Below the pieces are notes generated by a model. That model was not told the origin of the DNA. It did no database searches and saw nothing but the letters and a program-made list of their open reading frames with translations. A stretch of DNA of 64,000 bases from Meloidogyne chitwoodi (Eukaryota > Nematoda > Chromadorea > Rhabditida > Meloidogynidae). The DNA lies in contig JACZZP010000020.1 in the NCBI GenBank assembly GCA_015183035.1, positions 1 to 64,000 of the forward strand, given 5' to 3'. The translations under genes and the position numbers were made by a program. This document shows positions 1-11,200 of this stretch, one piece after another (position 1 is the stretch's first letter; each line of letters begins with the position of its first letter).

Positions 1-1170
1 TTTTATTTGAAAAAATATAAAAATAAATAATAATTCTACAATAATATTTTTGATCAAAAATGAAAAGTTATATTTATAACAGATTTATAAAAATTATTGA
101 AAAATTTCTTATATCTCAATTATTTCCCAATTCTCTATTAATAGAATTTTATTTGAAAAAAAATAAAAATAAATAATTAATTCTACAATAATATTTTTGA
201 TCAAAAATGAAAAGTTATATTTATAACAGATTTATAAAAATTATGAAAAATTTCTTATATCTCAATCATTTCCCAATTCTCTATTAATAAAATTTTATTT
301 GAAAAAAGATAAAAATAAATAATTAATTCTACAATAATATTTTTGATCAAAAATGAAAAGTTATATTTATAACAGATTTATAAAAATATGAAAAATTTCT
401 TATATCTCAATCATTTCCCAATTCTCTATTAATAAAATTTTATTTGAAAAAAGATAAAAATAAATAATTAATTCTACAATAATATTTTTGATCAAAAATG
501 AAAAGTTATATTTATAACAGATTTATAAAAATTATGAAAAATTTCTTATATCTCAATCATTTCCCAATTCTCTATTAATAAAATTTTATTTGAAAAAAGA
601 TAAAAATAAATAATTAATTCAATAATATTTTTGATCAAAAATGAAAAGTTATATTTATAACAGATTTATAAAAATTATGAAAAATTTCTTATATCTCAAT
701 TATTTCCCAATTCTCTATTAATAGAATTTTATTTGAAAAAATATAAAAATAAATAATTATTTCTACAATAATATTTTTTATCAAAAATGAAAAGTTATAT
801 TTATAACAGATTTATAAAAATTATTGAAAAATTTCTTATATCTCAATTATTTCCCAATTCTCTATTAATAGAATTTTATTTGAAAAAATATAAAAATAAA
901 TAATAATTCTACAATAATATTTTTGATCAAAAATGAAAAGTTATATTTATAACAGATTTATAAAAAATATTGAAAAATTTCTTATATCTCAATTATTTCC
1001 CAATTCTCTATTAATAGAATTTTATTTGAAAAAATATAAAAATAAATAATTAATTCTACAATAATATTTTTGATCAAAAATGAAAAGTTATATTTATAAC
1101 AGATTTATAAAAATTATTGAAAAATTTCTTATATCTCAATTATTTCCCAATTCTCTATTAATATAATTTT
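1..1170. repeat. Satellite array, about 146-bp unit, 8 copies
   Basis: Eight head-to-tail copies begin near 1, 147, 293, 438, 584, 727, 874 and 1020. Each runs from TTTTATTTGAAAAA through GATCAAAAATGAAAAG to CCCAATTCTCTATTAATA. Copies differ by a few substitutions and single-base indels; copies 3-5 share the variant ATCATTTCCC. The array is open at the left edge, so its full length is unknown. The unit is close to a nucleosome repeat in length. Confidence 0.95.
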
Positions 1171-2090
1171 TTTTGAAAAAAATTTTCTGGTCTATCCAAA
1201 TGTACCATCTACACAAATATTTAACTAACCGTGCCATTGTCATAATGGATGGCGCTCTGTTGGCCCGTTTTGTATCCTATACCCTATTTTTCTATATTTA
1301 TAATTTCCTTAGATTAAAAAAAATAATTTTTGTTTTAAATTAAAGTGCAATATTACTTAAAAAAGAAAATAATATTTAATATTTTGTTTAAAAAAAATTT
1401 TTTTATTAATGAATGGCAAATTTCACAAGCATTAAAAATATTTGCTTTACATGCTTAATGTCTTTCGCAATAGCATGCGAGAGAAATTAATTTATTGGAA
1501 AAATTAATAAAAAAAATTTATTTACATGTCTTGACTTTTATCATTGACAAAAGATGAGTTTTGAGAAAATTGAAAAATGGACCTCAAACTTGAAAATTAT
1601 CAGTGGGTGTTCGATAACGATGTGTGGAAAGACCGAAATATATACAGAGCTGTATATAATATTTTTTGAAAACGTGGAATGTAGCAGTACATTATGATCG
1701 CAAATATTAATTTTATAACGCAACTTTGTTGTAAACAAAAACACTCTGTAGGTAACGTAATATTTTGACATGTAACTAGTCCAAAAATTCTTTTTCCGGA
1801 CATTGGATTCGAAAAGTTCAAATTTTAAATTAACATTTATAGCTAACCAAAACACAAAATATATTTCGTGATTGAGACGCAACTGCGTTTTAACCGTTTG
1901 ATTTAATATGCCCTTAAAGTCTATCGCAAAATATATTAGAAAAGCAAATAAATTAATTTATTTTTCACATCTCTAATTTCTTCTCTTTCACCTAATATAT
2001 AATTTTACCCCCTTTTAATTAATTAAAAAAATTTTTTTTTCAATTAATTAAAATTTAAGTATTCAACGCAATTTACAACTAATATTTTTT
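1171..2090. other. AT-rich spacer, no gene seen
   Basis: The stretch after the satellite holds a short GC-richer segment (about 1190-1280) and AT-rich sequence. The long minus-strand open frames at 1541-1882 have no signal peptide, splice context or recognisable motif, and I do not call them. Confidence 0.6.
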
Positions 2091-2100
2091 AATTTTTCAG
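2091..2100 (+). promoter_or_regulatory. Probable trans-splice acceptor
   Basis: AATTTTTCAG ends at 2100, 27 bases before the start codon at 2128. In nematodes this position and shape fit a spliced-leader acceptor or a 5'UTR intron end. Similar sites precede the genes starting at 19023 (TTTTTCTAG at 18976) and 57385 (TTTATTTTAG, 3 bases before the ATG). Confidence 0.5.
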
Positions 2101-2127
2101 TGTGATCTTTAAATTATTATTTTTACC

Positions 2128-4215
2128 ATGTTTATTTTTAATTATTTTCTACTGTTAATTTTGTTATTTTGTCAATTTAATATTTTTAAATCTATGGATA
2201 ATAATGAAGAAATTTTTAAAAATTTCCCTGATATAATTACTGACTTTGAAAAGAATAAACGTAAATTTAATTATATTTGTCGTATTTTATAAAATAAGTT
2301 CCCCGAGGAATTTATTTTCAACAAACCTTTATAGGATTCGTCCCTGTAGGGCAGGGAGGGTTTTAACGTGTAAAGAGAAATGTTATCGGGACACGCTGGG
2401 GATGGGATGGATTAGCAATTGGCAGGGACAATCAATGCCTAAAGCGAAATTACTGGGGACACAGGCCTCTTTTGTAATTTTTTGTGTCAAAAGCCCGTCG
2501 GCGGAGCGGGTAGGCACTCTTTTTAAGGGGCTACATAATCCATAACGCATTATTTAGTGATTTAATTAAAAAATTATTTTTAAAGCAGAATATTTGCTTA
2601 ATTCTCCCAATTATCGTAAATATTATGTGGATTCACATGTTGAAAATAAAATAAATAAAAATGTGTCAAATATTGAGGACGCAAAATGGTTAAAATTGAA
2701 AAATATGGAAGAAATGTCAAAAGATTTAAAAGAAATCTCTTTACTAGTTAATAATAAACCTGTTGAACAAAAATTGCCTCTTCCCATTATATCTCCTAAT
2801 ACATCAAATTTAACAATGGTAAAACTTGATGAAATTAATTCATTATTTAATCCAAATAAAAAATTAAATAAAAATAAAAAAGGTCTTTTTAAAAAATATT
2901 AATTGTTTATCTTCAATTAAATAAATATATTCCTCAATCCTCTCAAACTGGAGCAGGCCAGTGTACCGCAAGCCCACTAGGCCGCAGAGCTATAACATAT
3001 TTTATATTTATCAAAAATTGTCGACTCAAGCATGGTTCGACTCAGCTCGACGAGCTGAGTCGAATGACACTAAGTTTTCTATTTTATGACAATTATAAAC
3101 TTAGTTATAGCTCTACGGTATAATGGGCTTGCGTTACATCGGGGTGTACCACCCTTAAGTTTTCTGTTTGAAAAAACGGTTTAATAAGATGACCCTTTCC
3201 TTGAATAACTTTTACTCCTAATTTATATTCTTCTAATAAAATATTAAAAGTTATATGTTCTGAGAAATACACAATTGGACGTTTGAGAGGAGTAAAAGTA
3301 GAGACAGTAATTTTAAAAAACAAGGACTGTGAAATGGGACCGGGAAATTGAAAAATAGAATGGCAAGGAGGATGAAACTGTAATTCCCCGTCCCGGTTTC
3401 ATCCTTTTATCTCAAAAAGGCGGGAAACGAGATCGGAGAAAACGACGGAATTTGTTCCCGTTCAGGTCTCTAGAGTGAGGAGTATATTTGAGTATATAGA
3501 TAAAGGTATATTTTTAAATTAGAGAAACCATTGTCTTTCAAACAATCAAAAACTAAAGGAATAAGAAGTAAACGAAATAGAAAAAATTATAAAAGTGAAC
3601 ACAATCAAAGTTTAATGAAGTTTCCAGAAATAAAATTTGAAACGGGACAATCAAGCAATATTAAAATAATTCAAGATGAAAATAAAAAAGAAGGTAAAAA
3701 AAATTTATTTGGATAAATAGGTTGTGACAGCGCATCCCTTCCTACATTTGCGACAAATTCGGACAGAAAAAAATTGAGAGAAAAATAAAAAATAAAATTG
3801 TTCTACTCTCTGATAAATAAAAAATCCAGGCCTGATTAACGATGAGATTTTTTAGTGTTTCATCTGATTTTTTCAATTTTCTCAAATGTCGTATCCGCAA
3901 ATGTCGCCCCACGGTGTAATTAGCAGTGATGGGAAAGTTTCAAAAATTTCCTTGGAACTAGTTCCAGTTCCGGAACTTTCCATCACTGGTAATTAGTTTT
4001 TCCAATTCTTTTTAATTTATTAATTTAATTAAAATCTTTTTTCCCTTTTTTATGTGCCTTGACTATTTTCTTTAATTTTATTTTAAATTAAAAATAATAA
4101 TTCAGAAATTATCAAACAAATAAATGTTGATACTGAACAAAATAATACTGGAACAAATAAAAAAGAAAAAAAGGTTCTCAACTTTGATTTGAATTTACCG
4201 GCAGAAGAAGAATAA
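2128..4215 (+). CDS. Secreted protein with basic cluster and DLNLP (EAR-like) C-terminus; candidate plant-repressor effector
   Basis: Four exons: 2128-2260, 2586-2882, 3523-3693 and 4106-4215. All three introns are phase 1 and the total is 711 nt (236 residues). An alternative exon-2 acceptor at 2588 removes one residue. The N-terminus MFIFNYFLLLILLFCQF is a signal peptide. The mature protein is hydrophilic, rich in Asn/Lys, and has no recognised domain. Exon 3 carries a basic run (KTKGIRSKRNRKNYK) resembling a nuclear-localisation signal. Exon 4 ends in KVLNFDLNLPAEEE. FDLNLP closely resembles the EAR repression motif (DLN type) by which plant transcription factors recruit TOPLESS-type corepressors. 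Secretion signal plus NLS plus EAR motif suggests an effector acting in plant nuclei; this is inference. Intron 1 carries a GC-rich dispersed repeat, intron 2 two foldback elements and intron 3 two more. I do not recognise a named homologue. Confidence 0.75.
2331..2545 (+). repeat. GC-rich dispersed repeat, copy 1
   Basis: A GC-rich block inside intron 1 of the 2128 gene. It shares the order CCCTGTAGGG ... GGGACACGCTGGGGATGG ... TTTTTTGTGTCAAAAGCCCGTC with copies at 11458-11612 (same orientation) and 14490-14695 (inverted). No terminal repeats or open frame is convincing. Confidence 0.65.
2958..3140. mobile_element. Small foldback MITE
   Basis: The left arm (TGTACCGCAAGCCCACTAGG, then AGAGCTATAAC) is matched in reverse complement on the right (GTTATAGCTCTACGG, then GGGCTTGCGTTAC). 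The centre holds a second palindrome around CAGCTCGACGAGCTG. It lies in intron 2 of the 2128 gene. Confidence 0.7.
3327..3475. mobile_element. CCGGGA-type foldback element
   Basis: GGGACCGGGAAATTGAAAAATAG and CCGTCCCGGTTTCATCC followed by GAAACGAGATCGGAG and TTCCCGTTCAGGTCTCTAG match the family at 38710-38905, 38925-39090 and 40130-40430, which ends in AGAGATC/AGGTCTCTA-like termini. It is non-coding and lies in intron 2 of the 2128 gene. Confidence 0.6.
3719..3990. mobile_element. Two small foldback elements side by side
   Basis: At 3719-3915, CTACATTTGCGACAAATTCGG on the left answers TCGTATCCGCAAATGTCG on the right, matching the GCGGAC-type termini seen elsewhere here. At 3923-3990 a short palindrome runs from CAGTGATGGGAAAGTTTC to GGAACTTTCCATCACTG and belongs to the CAGTGATGG family (see 15145, 37200, 57222, 58985). 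Both lie in intron 3 of the 2128 gene. Confidence 0.6.
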
Positions 4216-4420
4216 TTTCATTAAATTCTGAAGATGAGAATTAAGAATTTTTTTTATTTTTGTTTTGAGTTGGGTGAAATATAAAATTTATTTAAAAAAT
4301 AGTTATATTCCAATATCAATTTTACTTTTCAAGATAATCTTTAAAATAAAACAATAAAAAAAATTTTTTTTGAACAAATTTGTTGAATCATTTTAAAAAA
4401 ATGTAGTAAATTTGACAATT

Positions 4421-4543
4421 TTAGTTTTTCTTCTTTCAGTTTTTTAAAAACCAATATAAATTTTATATGACTCGGTACAGTATTCTCTAAAAAATCTGAT
4501 CCAATAGCGTCAAAAATAGCGTTAAGAAAAATTTTTATGCGAA
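4421..4543 (-). pseudogene. UGT C-terminal exon fragment
   Basis: On the minus strand this reads as a diverged copy of the last exon of the UGT at 8215-12887: IFLNAIFDAIGSDFLENTVP against IFLKAVNNAIESEFVENILP, followed by IKFILVFKKL against LKFVSVIKKL. The intact gene's TGA stop is changed here and the frame runs on to TAA at 4421. The match continues into 3' flanking DNA (about 4295-4420 against 8035-8214), so a genomic segment was duplicated. Upstream UGT exons are absent, so this is a relic. Confidence 0.75.
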
Positions 4544-4954
4544 TAATAAAAAGTAAAAATAATAATAATAATGCAGGAATTACATAAAAATGGATTGTTA
4601 AATTTTTAGGAAAAAATAATACAATTTAAAAAAATATGAAAAGGAATTTGCACAAAAAAATTTACAAACTCAAAAAATATTTTGTTCAAAATTTATAATA
4701 AATTTAAGAATTTAACCAGCGGAAGTAAGAAATACATAAGTATATAAAAGCGTATGTAAGAGTGCAACGGGGAAGCATTTAAAAAATACTTTTGGAAGAA
4801 GGGCCGAGGAGAATTGAAAATGTTTTTGGTATTAAAAGCCTGCGGCTTTGAAAGGGTCCTAGCAGTGATTTTTGTTTGGAATATGTGCATCATAAGCGTT
4901 GTAAAGTTGTGGTGAGTTAGAATTCGTAGTGGGATCAGAAGTGATGGGTGCAAC

Positions 4955-5420
4955 GGTACTTGTCGGTTATCCCTACGCACTTTTGCGGACTTTTTTTTGC
5001 GGACAAAATTTATTTATTTATATAAAACAACTACAATAAAAAATCAATCCAATGCCCAATATTTCCCCCAAGCAAGTATAATTTCTTCAAAAACGTCTCC
5101 ATCACCAATCATTTTCCTCCAAATAAATTCTGCAAAATAAATTTCCAAATGATGACGTGCTGTCCCTCGATGTTTCTTATTGCGCCATTTGGCACTACCC
5201 CACATCCTTTCCACTTTTTGAGTATTACATCCAGTTTCGGGGTCTACAAAGTTGTACCTAAACAACTGAAACTAAATAAAATATCAAATTAAAAAAATAA
5301 AATTTAAAATAGAATACAATAAAATGTACTTTTTTATTTATTCTTGTCTTTTTATATATTAATAAATTTTGTCCGCAAAAAAAAGTCCGCAAAAGTGCGT
5401 AGGGATAACCGACAAGTACC
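4955..5420 (-). mobile_element. Merlin-type DNA transposon remnant with 8-bp target duplication
   Basis: The inverted termini are GGTACTTGTCGGTTATCCCT plus ACGCACTTTTGCGGAC, mirrored at the right end. They are flanked by GGTGCAAC at 4947-4954 and 5421-5428, a perfect 8-bp target duplication. The only coding content is the end of an IS1016/ISXO2-like transposase (5044-5265). Merlin elements use this transposase family and make 8-9 bp duplications, so the assignment is well supported. The element has lost most of its coding region. Confidence 0.85.
5044..5265 (-). pseudogene. Merlin (ISXO2-like DDE) transposase, C-terminal fragment
   Basis: A 73-residue open frame contains DPETGCNTQKVERMWGSAKW, RNKKHRGTARHHLEIYFAEF and IWRKM. 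This is the conserved C-terminal part of ISXO2/IS1016-like transposases: the His/Asn-Thr-Gln-x-Ile/Val-Glu-x-Trp-x-x-x-Lys block, then RGT, LE-YLAEF and WR. The usual first two catalytic Asp blocks are missing, so it cannot be active. It lies inside the 466-bp element whose termini and target duplication are intact, so an internal deletion is the likely history. Confidence 0.85.
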
Positions 5421-5433
5421 GGTGCAACCCTCC

Positions 5434-5464
5434 GGCGTTTGAGGGCCTTCGGCCCTCAAACGCC
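5434..5464. repeat. Perfect 14-bp stem hairpin
   Basis: GGCGTTTGAGGGCC, a 3-base loop TTC, then GGCCCTCAAACGCC. It sits right beside the Merlin target duplication and its role is unknown. Confidence 0.9.
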
Positions 5465-6410
5465 CAGTGAACCACCACAACCGAAACTTTAACCTCCGGC
5501 AACTTGGTCAAAGTTGATCGAAAAATTTTACAAAAAATATTTTTGGACTCCTCTTGTCAAGGGCTTTCAAATGATATATAATTTGGCCCCCATACTTTAA
5601 TTTTGTAGTAGGCCATTTTGGCTTTCAGAATTTGGATGGATTTTATGCCCAAATTTTCAAAAAATCATAACTTTTTGAAAAGTAACCTTTTTTGAATATT
5701 TTAAACGTTAAATGGTTACAAAAATTATGTTTGATTTTATAAAAATAGTTTCAGTCCGGTCCAATTGCAAAAATCCCAAAAAAATCAAAAACCCGAAAAA
5801 TTTCGAATTTTCAAAAATTCGACCCTAACTACCCCTATCACTAACATGTTAAAATTTTTCTTCACTCATAAGATAGTTAATTTTTTGCTTAATTTATTAA
5901 GTAATTTCATTCAAATACGACCAAAACTCACAATTTTAAGATCGATTGAAATATTTCGAAAATATTCCATAAGGGATACCTCTTTGGAAAAATAAAAAAA
6001 ATTTTTTTTCGCAAAAATGACTTATGGGGTAATATCAACCCATAAACACGAATCCGGTGTCAGAAAAATTAAAAAAATTTCCGCAAAGTTACAGTAAAAA
6101 AACCGTCAGAGTCCGAATCACTTTTCGGATTCTAATTCTCATAGACTCATGTGGACCCACAACATGTAAATTTTTTTGGACCGCAAATGGACGCTCTACA
6201 ATATAGGCTATTGAAATCGGGGTTTGCACGCCAATTTAAAAAATTGACCCAAATGACCACCACATTTTAAAAATATCTCCCAAAAATTTCTCTCCAGACT
6301 CAAGTGGCTACCAAACTTTTTGTAGCAGAATCTCATGGCTAAAAATGTTTCAACTACATCAAAATGCTCCGGCTTCATTTTCCCACTAAAAAACTTTTTA
6401 AATATTAAAT
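5465..6410. other. Spacer without a supported gene
   Basis: AT-rich sequence with short open frames on both strands that lack signal peptides, splice context or family resemblance. Nothing further is seen. Confidence 0.5.
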
Positions 6411-6740
6411 CGGCCATTTCAGTGCCACACTCATGTTCGGCACCAAAATGACCATGCTCAAGGAATTCCCCATAGCCGTTTACCCATTATCCCCCAAATA
6501 TTCCGACTTATTTTTATGTGTAATTTAAACAGTCATTTCAGTGCCACACTCAAGTTCGACACCAAAATAACATTGCCCATTGAACTCCCCACAGCTGATT
6601 ACCCATTACCCTCCCAATAAATCTAAAATATTTTTAAATTATATTCCATTAGGCCATTTCAGTGTCGCACTCAAACTCGGCACCGAAATAACCTGTCCCA
6701 AAAAATTCTCCATAGCCGATTACCCATTATTCCTCCAAGA
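6411..6740. repeat. Three diverged tandem units of about 120 bp
   Basis: Units start near 6411, 6531 and 6651. Each begins (G)GCCATTTCAGTGCCACACTC, continues with CGGCACCAAAAT and ends near CCCATAGCCGATTACCCATT before an AT-rich tail. Divergence is clear, so this is an old array. Confidence 0.85.
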
Positions 6741-7438
6741 CTTTCCCTCGTATATCCCACCGTTCCCTTAATAGCATTTGCAATTTTTGGTCACTACCCC
6801 ATGGCATGGACAAAATGCTAGCATTTAAAAAGGGTTAGCCAAGCAAAACGCCTATTAGAATTGAGATTTATAAAAAAAAATTTTTTAATTCTTATCTACT
6901 AAGCGTGGGCCATCCCTCTCCAAGCAGAAGTTTTCCGCTATCTCCTCCCGTTCACGAGATAGATCCGGAACGGGGGCTGTTTCGTCGGGAAGAAACCCCC
7001 GCACCAAAAAGTTCATATTTTTCCCAGATGCCCCACCAAAAGTTCCCAGAAGTATGTTAAGGTTTCAAACAGGTCCCACTATCCATAAAGGCTGTAGACT
7101 TTTTTGTAGACTTTTTTACGAAACACTAAACTATTATAGTTAAGTTAATTTTGAGTTTTGTAAATAAAAAAAATTGCAAAAACCTTTTAAATAAAATATA
7201 AATGGAAAAATATATACTTTACTATTTACAATGAAAAATACTGAGAGTTTAGTTTTAATAAAGTTGAATAAAATTTTTTAAACAAATTGTTACTGTGAAT
7301 TGAAAGAAACTTTTGAAATTATCTTGGCTCCGGATTCAAAATTGAATTTGTCAAAAGTGCATGTTTCGTAAAAATAAACAATTAATTGTGAAATTTAAAT
7401 TTAATTATATTTAATTTTGAAAAGTGCATAGACCCAAT

Positions 7439-7959
7439 GGTAATACCAAGGCTTCTCCCCCCTATTTTTTCATTTTTTTATTTTTTAATTTTTTGCATTA
7501 TTTTTTCCTTTGTTTTTGCTTCTAGCAAACTTCTCAATCAAAAAAGGAGTAATTTTTATTCAGTACGTTCACAAGGATAAAATAATGAAACATGGTGCCA
7601 AAAATTATAAATACATTTGAACACATCTCTGAAAAAATTCAACCAGTTCGGTAGTGTTGTTTGACTAATTCCGGTTTCGAACTGCAACTCTTCGTATTTA
7701 GTACGAGCCATGCATCGAAATTGTTGTGGAAACGTAGTTTTTCATGCAGAGCAATAGAATTAAATGTTTTAAGTTGATCCATATTGATAAAATATTGATA
7801 AATAAATGAGAATATAAACTTTTTTCACATTTATCATAATGTTATATACCAAAAAATTAATCCTTTCTACTTGCCCGAAGCAAAAACAAAGGAAAAAATA
7901 ATGCAAAAAATAAAAAATAAAAAAATGAAAAAATAGGGGGGAGAAGCCTTGGTATTACC
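7439..7959. mobile_element. Non-autonomous TIR element with 8-bp target duplication
   Basis: The termini are GGTAATACCAAGGCTTCTCC, then CCCCTATTTTTTC, with the exact inverse at the right end; the arms extend about 90 bp. GACCCAAT at 7431-7438 is repeated at 7960-7967. The inside is non-coding. An 8-bp duplication fits hAT or Merlin, but the termini do not decide between them. Confidence 0.88.
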
Positions 7960-8214
7960 GACCCAATGGATATAACCGGTTAAGGTTACTGAAAATGGTG
8001 TCTGCGAGCACTCCTAAAAAAATAAAAAAAAATAAAAATATATTCCAATTTAAATAACAATTTTACTTCTCAAAATAATATTTAAAAATATAAAACAATA
8101 AAATTAATTTTAAATAAATAGTAAAGTCCCAAAAAAGAATATGTTCAATTTGAACAAATTTGTTGAATCACTTGAAGAAAATGTAGAAAATTTTTAAAAT
8201 TTTAGTTTTTCTTC

Positions 8215-11200
8215 TCACAGTTTTTTGATAACCGATACAAATTTTAGACGACTTGGTAAAATATTTTCAACAAATTCTGATTCAATAGCATTATTAACAG
8301 CTTTAAGAAAAATTTGTTTTGGTGATATATTTTGTGAATTAAGCTGATGAGCAATCTCATAGACAGCATCCTTGTATTCGTTACTTAATAAATAATTAAT
8401 TAAAATATTTTACTAGTCTGTTATATAGGACAATTTATTTGAAGACAAAAACTATCAATACTAATGTTATTTAAAGTGCCATAATACTGATGCAATTTTT
8501 GGAATTGGCGCTGTAATTTTTCTATAAAAGTAATTACTAGAGCTGTTATAAAAATAACCGAAATCAATGACCAATCTTATAGCTAAATACAAAAAAACAA
8601 GAAACCAAGACTCTTGGATCAGCTCTAGTAATCACCAAAATTATTGTTACTGAAAAATCACATTTGAATAAAATTAGCCAATAGATTTGGGTGTACTTAT
8701 AATGGGAGCCAATTCCCTAATAGGATAATAATTTTTTAAAACTAGTAGATAAATGTCAAAATCTTCGCCGCGCCGTTGAAAATAGGAATACTTTTTTATA
8801 ATCCATTCCGAGGCCGGGTTCGGTTTGAATACCCTAATGTCGATCAATATTTGGATCTATATGCTCAACTGACCTTGTATTAGAAGAGCTTCCAGAATCA
8901 TGAAATTCTTGCCCCAAAATTTGTTCCATAGCTCCAGGAAATTGCTGAACAAAATATGGTGCTTGAACCCAAATTCCAACATTTTTGTATTCAACAACAG
9001 ATGCATTATATCTTTGATCACCTAATAAGGGAATACAAATAACAGGCACTCCAGCATACAAAGCCTTTAGATAATATTTAATAAAAAAATATTTTTATAT
9101 TTTTATAAAATAACCTCCGTCAAAGTGTTCTGTCCACAGTGAATAATTGCAATTTTGGTGTTTTTTTGTGCTAAAAAATAGAATTTTTGTTGAACTCATA
9201 AAATATTGGACTTATTGCCTATTCAGATTTTTTCAAGTAATTTTTCAAAAATATGCCAAATTTTAAAAATTTTAATTTTTAAATAAAGCTAATTTATTAC
9301 TTTATTTTTTAAATTTTAGTTTATATTTTTATATAAAATTTAAAAAAAGTTATGATTAAATAAGCAAATGTAAGGGTAAAAGACAAAGGCAGAGAGCACA
9401 GAGTAAGTTATCTTTCTCTGGACATTACAGCTTCTTTCATTTGGTTATTTTATTATAACTTTTTTTTAATTTTATATAAAAATATAAACTAAAATTTATT
9501 AAATAAAGTAAAAAATTAGCTTTATTTAGAAATTAAAATTTTTAAAATTTGGCCGAATTTTGAGTAATAATTTTAAAAATGCTGAATAAAGCAATCCGTA
9601 CAGTTTTTTATATTAAAATTGTTCAGAGGAGTTAAATTAATTTATCTATTTTTTAATTTAAATTTAGTAAAATATAACCAAGAATTTCTTTAAGTGGAAT
9701 AATGTCCTCTATAATATAAACATTTTTAGGAATGCCATTATTTTCAATTCCATTGTTGACTAACACATCACTGCCTATTCGTACCAAAAAGTGACATTTT
9801 GAATAATTTTCAAATGTTTCAAACATTGTTTTTAATTTTTCTTGATCAATTCCTCTAAACGATGCAAGTGTTCCAATGCTCAAAAAACCAACACATTTTG
9901 ACTAAATTAAATAAAAAGTAAATAAAAAAAGGTAAAAATTAAATTATAATTATAGGGACGTATCAGGAATTGAAGTCCGAATTAATTTTCCAAAACCCAG
10001 CTTTTATTTATGTTTGGCGATAATTAGGCTCGGATCTCGACCAAAATTCAGGATAGGAATTGACTAAAGTTCGAAGTGGAATTACTATATCTCGTGAATG
10101 GCGTTAGCAAAATCGCGATTCAAAAAGTCGAGAGAATACGTCTGATCCCCAAAACAGGATTCCGACCTAGCTGAACCTAAGTTTAGCTACTTATCCATTA
10201 GCCACTGCTTTTATTCTTAATAGAATTAACTAATTCTTAAAACAAATCTCTTCTGTTTTTTCTTAAAATATATTAATGTTTTTATTATATTTAAATTTTT
10301 CAAATATTTTTTTTTTTAATAATTTACAAACTTTTTTTTTTCTAAAATTATATCCTTTCAAGCGACTAGCCATAATAGTTTCCTTTTCATACAGTATTTT
10401 CTCTTTATATGCATTAATTATATAATCAGGAATAGCAACACCTCCAATAAATTTAATTTTATTATTTAAAGGTCTAGGATATGCTGCAATCTTTGTATGA
10501 TTAACCAAAAAATATTTAATATTTGCAAAAAGTTGAGTTAACGGGGGAATTTTCTTTAAATCTTTTAAATACTTTTTAATATCTTTAACTGAATAAATTC
10601 CTTCATTTTTAATTTTTTTAAATGCAAACTTTTTTGCATTTTTATAAAACTCTTGATAATCATCTTCATATATTTGTTTAAATTCTTTTATTAATTTTTT
10701 ATATCTTTCAATATTATCACTTTGACGTTCGCCACTACTACGAATATCTGCATTGATCAAACCATCACCTTTCTGTGCAGAATAATGCTCTAAAATATTT
10801 TTTATTTAATTTAAAAAGAAAATATAATTTTTTTTTGAATTGATTTTGTATGAAAAAAGATATTTTTTGATCATTATGTGCTCTTTGTCATTTTGTTTGT
10901 AGAGATTTAGGGTGTTGGCGGTTCCTAAAAGATTACCGTGTAGCAAAAACCCATAACTGAGTCCTAACTGAAATTTTATGATATTCGACCTTTTTCGAAT
11001 CCTAAATAGAGGTCCGTCGAACTTTGATTTTGAAAAATAAAATTTCGATACACCACTATTTATGATATCGTTAACCGCCAACCATTGGTAGAGAAGAAGG
11101 TTAAGGTAATAGAACACAAAAACCTTTATTTTGTTTTATTTTAGTAAAACCATTTTTATATAACTTTTTAGTTTTAAAAAAAGTAATTTCAAATTTAAAA

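Noticed and set aside
1541..1882. 113-codon minus-strand open frame
   Set aside because: No signal peptide, motif or splice context; overlapping frames of similar quality; typical chance frame in AT-rich DNA.
10130..10212. tRNA gene
   Set aside because: Box-like sequences are present but acceptor strands do not pair and no anticodon stem is convincing; treated as SINE-like.
10806..11117. 103-codon minus-strand open frame inside the UGT gene
   Set aside because: Lies in an intron over a foldback element, and the in-frame UGT model skips it.
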